From Prevotellaceae bacterium (GTDB taxonomy: Bacteria; Bacteroidota; Bacteroidia; Bacteroidales; Bacteroidaceae): a stretch of DNA of 6,921 bases. Under the pieces are notes generated by a model that did not search any database, was not told where the DNA came from, and was given only the letters and a program-made list of their open reading frames with translations. A program made the translations under genes and the position numbers. Where the stretch lies: positions 1-6,921 of the forward strand of contig JAUNQM010000138.1 of NCBI GenBank assembly GCA_030536165.1, written 5' to 3'. This document shows positions 1-6,324 of this stretch, one piece after another. The number at the start of each line of letters is the position of its first letter. Position 1 is the stretch's first letter.

Positions 1-153
1 ACGATATCAAGGCGTGAGCCTTTCAAGTTGCACTCTGCGTGAAATCACACATACGAGACTTGTATATACTATTCAAAAAATATATCCTATATCCTCTATT
101 GTCTCTATAGAGTCTATAAATTTTCTGCAAATTTACGAAAATAAATAGTTTTA
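1..153. other. AT-rich leader without a supported gene
   Basis: I see no convincing gene here. One frame is open from base 2 to a stop near 145, but its second half is very AT-rich and has no recognisable protein character. A different frame reads Asp-Ile-Lys-Ala-stop in the first 15 bases, which could be the tail of an upstream gene but cannot be proven. Small structures visible are a 5-bp stem with a GTGA (GNRA-type) loop at 9-22 and a perfect 10-bp palindrome CTCTATAGAG at 103-112. The motif CAAATTTA at 128-135 is a TAnnTTTG box on the minus strand, but it has no TTTG partner at the right distance, so I do not call a leftward promoter. Confidence 0.5.
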
Positions 154-185
154 TTTGCTATTTTATGAGAAAATCATTATTTTTG
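154..185 (+). promoter_or_regulatory. Bacteroidetes-type promoter of rfbC
   Basis: TTTG at 154-157 is followed after 20 bp by TATTTTTG at 178-185. This matches the known Bacteroidetes primary-sigma promoter (-33 TTTG, 19-21 bp, -7 TAnnTTTG) without a mismatch. Transcription would begin a few bases after 185, about 5-15 bases before the rfbC start codon, so the 5' UTR would be extremely short. The assignment rests on sequence match and position only. Confidence 0.72.
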
Positions 186-202
186 CATAATAAATAATGT
201 AT

Positions 203-745
203 ATGAACTATATCAAGACAGAATTAGATGGTGTTTTCATCATCGAGCCGCGCGTATTCGGCGATGAACGCGGATATTTCTTCGAGGCTTTCAAGAAAGA
301 TGAGTTCGAGGAGAATGTAGGTAAGGTTGACTTCGTACAGGACAATGAGTCGAAATCTTCTTACGGCGTGCTCCGTGGACTTCATTATCAGCGTGGCGAG
401 TATTCTCAGGCAAAGTTGGTACGAGTGATAAAAGGCACTGTGCTCGATGTTGCTATCGACCTGCGCAGGCAAAGCCCTACCTACGGCAAGCATATAATGG
501 TGGAACTTAGCGAGGAGAATAAGCGCCAGCTGTTTATTCCGCGAGGTTTTGCCCACGGTTTCATGGTGTTGAGTCAAGAAGCTGTGTTTACATATAAGGT
601 GGATAATGTCTATGCACCTCAGGCTGAGGCTTGCATAAGATGGAACGACGAGACACTGGCTATCCCATGGCCGAAGGTCGAGGGACTGCTTACGTCGGAA
701 AAAGATTCGAATGGTAAAAACTTTGAAGATGCTGAGAAATTTTAG
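203..745 (+). CDS. rfbC: dTDP-4-dehydrorhamnose 3,5-epimerase
   Basis: Converts dTDP-4-keto-6-deoxy-glucose to dTDP-4-keto-rhamnose, the third step of dTDP-L-rhamnose synthesis, in the cytosol, for surface polysaccharides. The 180 residues are full length for the RmlC cupin family. Visible landmarks are FGDERGYFFE near residues 19-28, RGLHYQ with the catalytic His61, Lys71, FIPRGFAHGF with His118, Tyr131, and SEKD with Asp168. His61 and Asp168 are 107 residues apart, as in the known His-Asp dyad. I chose the ATG at 203 because MNYIKTE is a typical family N-terminus; an in-frame ATG at 197 would add only Met-Tyr. A good promoter lies directly upstream. The usual partners rfbA, rfbB and rfbD do not follow it in this window. 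The end overlaps the next gene, suggesting co-transcription. The function is secure. Confidence 0.95.
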   Translation: MNYIKTELDGVFIIEPRVFGDERGYFFEAFKKDEFEENVGKVDFVQDNESKSSYGVLRGLHYQRGEYSQAKLVRVIKGTVLDVAIDLRRQSPTYGKHIMVELSEENKRQLFIPRGFAHGFMVLSQEAVFTYKVDNVYAPQAEACIRWNDETLAIPWPKVEGLLTSEKDSNGKNFEDAEKF

Positions 746-1499
746 TGCGTTGCTGCTTCTGACACTTATGCTTTCTGCATGTCAGGGTGGCGTGGAAAAC
801 AAGGAAGCAAAGGGTATGTTGCAGGGAGTGTGGTACAATGCCGACACTAATGAGCGCTCGCTCTATGTGAAAGGCGACACCATCTTCTATGCCGACCCAG
901 AGAATGTGCCGAGCTATTTCCGTATAGTCGATGACAGTCTGGAAATATATGGTGCAAACATCGATCACTATGCCATTTATCGTCAGGCGCCGCACATCTT
1001 TTATTTCTACAACCTCAACGGGGAACTCGTGAAACTCCGCAAGGGAGAACGCGCTGCCGATACGCTTCGCTTTGTGTATAAAGGTCGTAAACCGACAATC
1101 CGCAAGACTGTGCAGAGGGATTCGACCGTTGTGTGCCGTGGCAAGAAGTATAAATATTCCATCGCTGTTGCACCTGGCAGCGATGAAGTGCTAAAGCAGA
1201 CTTACACCAACGATGGCATACAGGTGGATAACGTCTATTTCGACAACACAGTATCGCTGACTGTGAAAGATGAAGACAAGGAAATCTACAGCAGCCAGAT
1301 AAATAAACTCGAATATGCCAAGATAGTGCCGTCGTCCTTCCTCTCGCAGGCGGTGTTTGCTGATATGGACTACAAAAAAGCAGATGCCGACGGACTACAC
1401 TTCACAGCCGTCTTTGCTATACCAAACGAAAAGTTGTCGTACAACGTGGAAACCATCATCTCGCCCGATGGCAAACTGTCGGTGAAGAATGATGAGTAG
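711..1499 (+). CDS. Putative lipoprotein, probably DUF4738 family
   Basis: A secreted lipoprotein of unknown function. The N-terminus has a basic stretch (Lys3, Lys6, Arg9), a leucine-rich hydrophobic core and the lipobox LSAC, so signal peptidase II should cleave before Cys24. No strong acidic surface-export signal follows the Cys, so the inner leaflet of the outer membrane is as likely as the surface. The mature part has no membrane segments and alternates polar and hydrophobic residues as in beta-rich folds. The C-terminal ~100 residues (from about DNVYFDNTVSLTV to SYNVETIISPDGK) resemble, from memory, DUF4738 proteins of Bacteroidetes; this is not tested by a search. The start at 711 overlaps rfbC by 35 bp. 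An alternative ATG at 729 overlaps by 17 bp and still leaves a full signal peptide. The overlap suggests an operon and coupled translation with rfbC, but no role in rhamnose metabolism can be read from the sequence. Confidence 0.83.
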   Translation: MVKTLKMLRNFSALLLLTLMLSACQGGVENKEAKGMLQGVWYNADTNERSLYVKGDTIFYADPENVPSYFRIVDDSLEIYGANIDHYAIYRQAPHIFYFYNLNGELVKLRKGERAADTLRFVYKGRKPTIRKTVQRDSTVVCRGKKYKYSIAVAPGSDEVLKQTYTNDGIQVDNVYFDNTVSLTVKDEDKEIYSSQINKLEYAKIVPSSFLSQAVFADMDYKKADADGLHFTAVFAIPNEKLSYNVETIISPDGKLSVKNDE

Positions 1500-1501
1500 G
1501 T

Positions 1502-1572
1502 TTCTAGATTCTTTAGTTATGCTAGTTATTCTAGATGTACTAAATGGTACATTGTAAATTGTAAATGGTAAA
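1502..1572. repeat. Short AT-rich repeats in the lipoprotein-transporter gap
   Basis: The gap holds several small repeats. TTCTAGAT occurs twice, at 1502-1509 and 1529-1536, 27 bp apart. ATGTAC at 1535-1540 can pair with GTACAT at 1547-1552 over a 6-base loop. Three consecutive 7-bp units, TTGTAAA, TTGTAAA and TGGTAAA, fill 1552-1572, ending 9 bp before the next start codon. No TTTG/TAnnTTTG promoter and no T-tract terminator is visible, so the transporter gene may be read from upstream. Confidence 0.6.
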
Positions 1573-1581
1573 TGTCTTGAT

Positions 1582-2979
1582 ATGTCGATTATAATCATAG
1601 CAATCATGGTGCTGGGCTATCTGTTGATAGCTACCGCCAATTATACCAACGTGAACAAAGCCGCAGTGGCTATGTTTATGGCAGTCGTAGGTTGGATTGT
1701 CTATATCTGTTATGGCTACGACTTCGTCCTTGACAACCATCCGCGCGACTTCCTCATCTATCTCATGGGCGATGCGCCGACGTCGGAGGGCGTGAAGATG
1801 TTTGTTGCGCAGAACATATTCATTAAATATGTGGGCAAGGCAGCAGAGGTCATCTTATTCCTCATTGCCACGATGACCATCGTGGAAATACTTTCTGACA
1901 ACGGCTGCTTTGATTTTCTTCAGGAAATACTGCGCACCAGAAACGCACGAAAGATGCTGTGGATGGTGGTGGGCATCACGCTTATTCTTTCAGCAAACAT
2001 CGACAACGTCACCGTGACCACGATGATGCTCGTCATGATACACAAACTCTTGGCAAGCCGCCGCGACAGATTGACTTTCGGCTGTGCGATAGTCCTTGCG
2101 TCTAACTGCGGAGGCTGTCTGACGGTTATCGGCGACCCATTTGGGCTTGCTCTTTGGAACGAAGGTGCGGTGACGGCCTCAAACTATACCGTGTCTATGC
2201 TTGTTCCTGTGCTGTTGGCTTGTGCCATACCGACTTATCTGCTCAGCCGCAAACTCCCTGACAGGCTCGACCTTCAATGGGTACTTCCACCATATCGTGG
2301 CGACGACACCAACCTCGGACGACGCCAACGCGAGATTATGGGCGTGGTAGCCTTGCTTGGTCTTTGGCTCATACCTACGTTCCACAACATTACAAAACTC
2401 AGCCCATTCCTCGGTGCTTTGTGTGTGCTCGCGCTGCTGTGGGTGGTAAATGAGATATACAATCGCAAGCTCAACAACTCGGACCAGATGATTCGTCAGT
2501 CGCGCCCTCGCGCTATCCAGTATAGCAGTCTGCAGACTATACTATATATAATAGGTATAATGCTTGCCCTCGGAGCAGTCGAAGAAACAGGTTTCCTGAA
2601 GCAGATAGGTGCATGGTGCTGGACTAATGTCCACAATGTGTTTATCCTCGGAACGGTCGCAGGCATCATAAGCACCGTGCTCGACACATTCACTACAGCC
2701 ATGACCTGTATGACTATGTTTGACATTGCACCGCAAGGAGCGTTGGGCGATGCGACATGCTTCGTACAGAATGGACCATACTGGAAGATAATCGCATTCT
2801 GCACAGCAATCGGTGGCAGCATGATTTCCGTAGGCTCGCTTAGCGGAATCGTACTGATGAAGATGGAGCAGATAAACATTCGTTGGTTCCTTCATCATTT
2901 CAGTTTCAAGGTGTTCATAGGCTGGCTCTGCGGCATGGGATTCCTCTTTGCAGAGGTCTATGTGTTTAATTTCTTCTAA
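1582..2979 (+). CDS. NhaD-type sodium/proton antiporter homologue
   Basis: A polytopic inner-membrane transporter of the NhaD branch of the ion-transporter superfamily, whose known members exchange Na+ or Li+ for H+. At 465 residues it has the usual length, with about 11-13 hydrophobic segments. Family landmarks: VNKAAVAMFM (residues 24-33), SANIDNVTVTTMM (137-149) with the conserved Asp141-Asn142, SNCGGCLTVIGDP (174-186), LGAVEETG (330-337), AGIISTVLD (360-368) and GGSMISVGSLSG (411-422). Known NhaD proteins have a second Asp-Asn-Val-Pro motif in the helix at ~368; here it reads Asp368-Thr-Phe-Thr, so the Asn is gone. That suggests a divergent paralogue, possibly with altered ion coupling, and is why I withhold a gene symbol. 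The ATG at 1582 begins directly with a membrane segment; the ATG at 1572 upstream is closed by a stop after two codons. The family is fairly sure, the substrate is not. Confidence 0.85.
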   Translation: MSIIIIAIMVLGYLLIATANYTNVNKAAVAMFMAVVGWIVYICYGYDFVLDNHPRDFLIYLMGDAPTSEGVKMFVAQNIFIKYVGKAAEVILFLIATMTIVEILSDNGCFDFLQEILRTRNARKMLWMVVGITLILSANIDNVTVTTMMLVMIHKLLASRRDRLTFGCAIVLASNCGGCLTVIGDPFGLALWNEGAVTASNYTVSMLVPVLLACAIPTYLLSRKLPDRLDLQWVLPPYRGDDTNLGRRQREIMGVVALLGLWLIPTFHNITKLSPFLGALCVLALLWVVNEIYNRKLNNSDQMIRQSRPRAIQYSSLQTILYIIGIMLALGAVEETGFLKQIGAWCWTNVHNVFILGTVAGIISTVLDTFTTAMTCMTMFDIAPQGALGDATCFVQNGPYWKIIAFCTAIGGSMISVGSLSGIVLMKMEQINIRWFLHHFSFKVFIGWLCGMGFLFAEVYVFNFF

Positions 2980-3013
2980 AAAAAATATATAGAATAGACG
3001 AATGAGCATAGTG

Positions 3014-3099
3014 CGACCCCGCTGGGGTCGATTATGAGATAGAGGCTATTGGCCGCAGGTCTGCGACCTACGGTTAACAAAGTTCAACCTCTCTGAGGT
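3014..3099 (+). repeat. Hairpin-rich dispersed repeat, left copy
   Basis: Three small hairpins in a row: CGACCCC-GCT-GGGGTCG (3014-3030, perfect 7-bp stem), CCGCAGGTC-TGC-GACCTACGG (3053-3073, 9-bp stem with one mismatch) and ACCTC-TCT-GAGGT (3087-3099). All have 3-base loops. Read on the + strand, one frame gives a short peptide-like stretch ending in RRSATYG, a pattern I recall from many spurious short ORFs in Bacteroidetes genomes; it has no start codon here. The unit begins 34 bp after the transporter stop. It could affect mRNA stability or act as a weak terminator, but no T-tract follows. Confidence 0.75.
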
Positions 3100-3144
3100 C
3101 GCCTTGAAACTCTGATTTATAGGACTTGCAAAGATATAATATCC

Positions 3145-3233
3145 AGACCCCAAAGGGGGCTCACATTAGTAACCGCAGGTCGCAGACCTGCGGACAGCAA
3201 GGCTCCTTCCGCCTATCGACCCCAGAGGGGGCG
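3145..3233 (-). repeat. Hairpin-rich dispersed repeat, right copy (inverted)
   Basis: This is the left copy in the opposite orientation. It contains AGACCCC-AAA-GGGGGCT (3145-3161, one mismatch), CCGCAGGTC-GCA-GACCTGCGG (3173-3193, perfect 9-bp stem) and CGACCCC-AGA-GGGGGCG (3217-3233, one mismatch). Bases 3170-3195 on the minus strand match 3051-3076 on the plus strand at 24 of 26 positions. On the minus strand a frame ends in RRSATCGY, the counterpart of RRSATYG in the left copy. The unit ends 25 bp before the trmD start codon, so its hairpins would lie in the trmD leader if transcription comes from upstream. Confidence 0.75.
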
Positions 3234-3258
3234 TACTAAAAAGACTTACATCGTAAAT

Positions 3259-3936
3259 ATGAGAATAGATATAATCACGGTCGTGCCTGAGATGCTCGAA
3301 GGTTTCATGAAGGAGTCGATACTCGGCAGGGCACAGGACAAAGGCATTGTGGAGATACATATCCACAATCTGCGCGACTATACAAACGACAAATGGAAAC
3401 GCGTTGACGACTATCCTTTCGGTGGTTTTGCCGGCATGGTTCTGCAATGCGAGCCTATCGACAATGCTATTTCGGCATTGAAGGCTGAGCGCAACTACGA
3501 CGAGGTCATCTACGTCACGCCCGACGGTGAGACCTTCGACCAGCCGATGGCTAACACTCTGTCAATGTACGAGAACATCATCATCCTTTGCGGGCACTAC
3601 AAAGGCATCGACCAGCGAGTGCGCGACCACCTCATCACGAAGGAGATAACCATCGGCGACTACGTGCTTACCGGAGGCGAACTTGCCGCAGCTGTAATCA
3701 CCGACGCTGTTGTCCGACTGCTTCCAGGGAGCATTGGCGACGATGAAAGTGCGCTTTCCGACTGCTTCCAGGACAACCTCCTTGCCGCACCTATCTATAC
3801 CCGTCCGGCCGACTATAAAGGATGGAAGGTGCCCGACATTCTCCTCTCTGGTCACGAGGCCAAAATCAAGGAGTGGGAGATGGACGAAAGCCTCCGTCGC
3901 ACGAAAGAACTCCGCCCCGACCTTTTAGACAAATAA
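3259..3936 (+). CDS. trmD: tRNA (guanine-N1-)-methyltransferase
   Basis: Transfers a methyl group from S-adenosylmethionine to N1 of G37, next to the anticodon, which prevents +1 frameshifting; it acts as a cytosolic dimer of the SPOUT class. The 225 residues are full length. Landmarks: MRIDIITVVPEM at the N-terminus, DDYPFGGFAGMV (50-61), the knot region CGHYKGIDQRV (111-121), IGDYVLTGGELAA (132-144), VVRLLPG with Arg153, SALSD with Asp168 (equivalents of catalytic Arg154 and Asp169 in Haemophilus TrmD), and YTRPADYKGWKVP (180-192). Most TrmD proteins have Glu where Lys115 stands and a third Gly where Phe57 stands; I recall both changes as common in Bacteroidetes. The start matches the conserved N-terminus exactly. 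No promoter is apparent between the repeat block and the ATG. Confidence 0.97.
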   Translation: MRIDIITVVPEMLEGFMKESILGRAQDKGIVEIHIHNLRDYTNDKWKRVDDYPFGGFAGMVLQCEPIDNAISALKAERNYDEVIYVTPDGETFDQPMANTLSMYENIIILCGHYKGIDQRVRDHLITKEITIGDYVLTGGELAAAVITDAVVRLLPGSIGDDESALSDCFQDNLLAAPIYTRPADYKGWKVPDILLSGHEAKIKEWEMDESLRRTKELRPDLLDK

Positions 3937-4045
3937 ACGCCTCTCGCGATACACATCAAAAAACGCCTTCACGGTAGTGTGAGGGCTACATGTTCGGTCT
4001 CGACACTCGATTCGTCGTTATGCCGCGCCTCACACGTCGTTAATA

Positions 4046-4099
4046 GTCGAAAAAAGTTTTGAAAAACTTTGTCGGAAGTTTTGCAAAACTTTGCCCGAC
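4046..4099. repeat. Long hairpin / palindromic tandem repeat upstream of ligA
   Basis: The rest of the 280-bp trmD-ligA gap shows no gene. Within it, bases 4053-4069 pair with 4076-4092 over 17 positions with one mismatch and a 6-base loop (4070-4075). GTCG (4046-4049) and CGAC (4096-4099) close it below a 3x3 internal loop. Equivalently it is two 22-bp units (4054-4075 and 4076-4097, 19 of 22 identical), each almost a palindrome; 4076-4091 is a perfect 16-bp palindrome. Only a short TTTT (4101-4104) follows, so it is at best a weak terminator for trmD. It could also be an operator for a dimeric protein or a small mobile remnant. Confidence 0.7.
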
Positions 4100-4216
4100 G
4101 TTTTGGAATACTGTTTCCGAGTAGATGCGACGTGTCAAGTGATGATAAACGACGTGCTCAGTAACGATAACTTTTGTGTCCACCGAAGACTAACCACACA
4201 ACTACATTCCGACCCT

Positions 4217-6286
4217 ATGAACGAAATCGAAAGAATACATGCCCTACGTGCCGAACTGCATGCGCACAACCATCGCTATTACGTTGAGAACAACCCTGTT
4301 ATCAGCGATCAAGACTTTGATATGCTCATGCATGAACTGCAAGATTTGGAGGAGAAACACCCCGAACTCTACGATGCAAACTCGCCGACGCAGCGCGTTG
4401 GCTCCGACATCACGCAGGAGTTTCAGCAGGTTGCGCATAAATATCCGATGCTTTCACTCGCAAACACCTATAATCGACAGGATGTCGCCGACTTCTATAC
4501 TCGCGTGAAAAACGGACTAAACGGCGAGGATTTCGACATTTGCTGCGAGATGAAATACGATGGATTGTCCATCTCGCTTACCTACGAAGACGGTAAACTC
4601 GTGCGTGCGGTGACGCGTGGCGATGGTGTCAAAGGCGATGACGTGACTACAAACGTGAAGACAATTCGCTGCATCCCACTTGTGCTGCAACACGACGCAT
4701 ATGGCAACGCACCTTATCCGAATGAGTTTGAGATACGTGGAGAAGTGCTTCTGCCTTTCGATTCTTTCAATCGACTCAACGCCGAACGTGAAGAAAACGG
4801 CGAGGCTCTTTTTGCCAATCCGCGCAATGCTGCGTCGGGAACATTGAAGTTGCAGAACTCAGCCGAGGTGGCACGTCGCGGTCTCGATGCATACCTATAT
4901 TATATACCGACCGACGACAACGAGCAGAAAGCCCCCGTGCAACTCGACCTTTTCTCGCAGGCAGACCCTGTGACGACGTTGCCATCTACCCACTTCGGAC
5001 GTCTCGAAAAGGCAAAAGAATGGGGCTTTAAGATTTCAAATGGTATGCGACTCTGCAAGACTTTGCAGGAGATTTACGACTTCATAGACTATTGGGACAC
5101 AGAGCGTAAGAATCTTCCAGTGGCAACTGATGGCATTGTGCTGAAAGTAAATTCCATCCGCCAGCAGAAGTCGCTTGGCTTCACAGCCAAGAGCCCACGA
5201 TGGGCTATCGCATATAAATTCAAGGCGGAGCGTGCATGCACTCGCTTGGATGAGATTACGTATCAGGTTGGACGCACAGGGGCCATCACGCCAGTGGCTA
5301 ACATGCAACCTGTTTTGCTGGCTGGAACAGTCGTGAAACGTGCTTCGCTCTACAATGCTGACGCGATAAAGCAACTCGATTTGCACATCGGCGACTACGT
5401 TTATGTGGAAAAGGGAGGTGAAATCATACCGAAGGTTGTGGGTGTGGATATGGACAAACGACCTGCAGGAAGTGCTCCGGTAGAGTTCATCACGCATTGC
5501 CCTGAATGTGGCACTCCGCTTGTGCGCTTTGAGGGAGAGGCTGTCCACTATTGTCCGAACGACACAGGCTGCCCTCCGCAGATAAAAGGGCGCATCGAAC
5601 ATTTCATTTCGCGCAAGGCGATGAACATAGATTCTCTTGGCCCTGAGACGGTTGAGGAATACTACCGACACAATCTGATAAAGAATATTGCCGACCTCTA
5701 TCGCATTCAAGTGCAGGATATCAACGGTGATGGAAGCCGTGAGAAATCAGCGCAGAAGATTGTGAAGAGCATCGAAGAAAGCAAGAAAGTGCCATTCGAG
5801 CGCGTGGTCTTTGCCATAGGCATACGCTTTGTGGGCGAGACATCTGCCAAACTCCTTGCACGGCATTTCAAGTCGATGGAAGCACTCGAAAGTGCCACGA
5901 TGGAGCAACTGCTCGAAGTGGGCGGCATAGGTGAGGTAATGGCGCAGAGCATTCTCAACTATTTCCGCAATCCTGCTAACATTGAGATAGTCAGCCGACT
6001 GAAGGAATATGGCTTGCAGATGCAACTCTCCGAAGAAGCGATGGCAGCACATACCGACAAACTCGCAGGTAAGACGATAGTTATCAGTGGAGTCTTTGCG
6101 AAACATTCGCGCGATGAATACAAGCAAATCATCGAGACCAACGGCGGAAAGAATTCAAGCAGCATAAGCAAGAACACTGCCTTCATCCTCGCTGGCGATA
6201 ACATGGGACCAGCAAAACTTGAGAAAGCCGAGAAACTTGGCGTGCCTATCATCAACGAAGACGAGTTCCTGAAAATGATAGAGTGA
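4217..6286 (+). CDS. ligA: NAD-dependent DNA ligase
   Basis: Seals 5'-phosphate/3'-OH nicks in replication and repair using NAD+. The 689 residues contain all domains: the NAD-binding domain Ia (about 1-70, with HNHRYYVENNPVISDQDFD), the adenylation domain with Lys113 in KYDG as the AMP-accepting residue, NPRNAASGTLK (201-211), TDGIVLKVN (304-312) and PRWAIAYKF (327-335), an OB fold (about 340-420), a four-cysteine zinc finger (Cys428, 431, 446, 452), helix-hairpin-helix repeats (about 465-590) and a C-terminal BRCT domain (about 613-689). I chose the ATG at 4217 because MNEIERI leads straight into domain Ia; a TTG at 4091 would add 42 residues unlike the family and would lie in a hairpin. 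Residues about 233-256 form an insert relative to E. coli LigA and contain QLDLF. It probably has its own promoter in the 280-bp gap, but I could not identify one. Confidence 0.97.
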   Translation: MNEIERIHALRAELHAHNHRYYVENNPVISDQDFDMLMHELQDLEEKHPELYDANSPTQRVGSDITQEFQQVAHKYPMLSLANTYNRQDVADFYTRVKNGLNGEDFDICCEMKYDGLSISLTYEDGKLVRAVTRGDGVKGDDVTTNVKTIRCIPLVLQHDAYGNAPYPNEFEIRGEVLLPFDSFNRLNAEREENGEALFANPRNAASGTLKLQNSAEVARRGLDAYLYYIPTDDNEQKAPVQLDLFSQADPVTTLPSTHFGRLEKAKEWGFKISNGMRLCKTLQEIYDFIDYWDTERKNLPVATDGIVLKVNSIRQQKSLGFTAKSPRWAIAYKFKAERACTRLDEITYQVGRTGAITPVANMQPVLLAGTVVKRASLYNADAIKQLDLHIGDYVYVEKGGEIIPKVVGVDMDKRPAGSAPVEFITHCPECGTPLVRFEGEAVHYCPNDTGCPPQIKGRIEHFISRKAMNIDSLGPETVEEYYRHNLIKNIADLYRIQVQDINGDGSREKSAQKIVKSIEESKKVPFERVVFAIGIRFVGETSAKLLARHFKSMEALESATMEQLLEVGGIGEVMAQSILNYFRNPANIEIVSRLKEYGLQMQLSEEAMAAHTDKLAGKTIVISGVFAKHSRDEYKQIIETNGGKNSSSISKNTAFILAGDNMGPAKLEKAEKLGVPIINEDEFLKMIE
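4913..4984 (+). other. LigA loop insertion with clamp-binding-like motif QLDLF
   Basis: This segment encodes LigA residues about 233-256, polar and probably flexible, between the conserved LDAYLYYI strand and THFGRLEKAKEWGF. E. coli LigA has only a short connection here, from memory. Residues 242-246 (4940-4954) read QLDLF, an exact match to the established bacterial sliding-clamp-binding consensus QL[S/D]LF. Clamp binding is inferred from the motif alone. Confidence 0.55.
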
Positions 6287-6324
6287 ACTGGCTCCTATAA
6301 ATCCGAATAAACTATTCACGCAAT

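Noticed and set aside
9..22. GNRA-capped small stem as the end of a structured RNA
   Set aside because: The stem is only 5 bp, the window starts right there, and no known RNA family pattern can be recognised.
3012..3077. Short coding-like stretch ending in RRSATYG
   Set aside because: It has no start codon, is preceded by an in-frame stop at 3009-3011, and is explained by the dispersed repeat.
3129..3136. Minus-strand TATCTTTG, a -7 promoter box, at the centre of the inverted repeat
   Set aside because: No TTTG partner lies 19-21 bp upstream on that strand and no minus-strand gene follows.
3014..3233. CRISPR array suggested by repeated hairpins
   Set aside because: The units are of two different types, mirror-arranged, unevenly spaced and lack unique spacers of constant length.
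4168..4176. Possible ligA promoter (TAACTTTTG resembles TAnnTTTG)
   Set aside because: The box does not match in register and no TTTG lies at the required distance upstream.
4091..4216. TTG-initiated 42-residue N-terminal extension of LigA
   Set aside because: The extension lies partly in the hairpin, has no ligase-like sequence, and the ATG at 4217 leads directly into conserved domain Ia.
5036..5710. Open frame of 224 codons on the minus strand inside ligA
   Set aside because: It is the shadow of a strongly conserved gene on the other strand and has no recognisable protein features.
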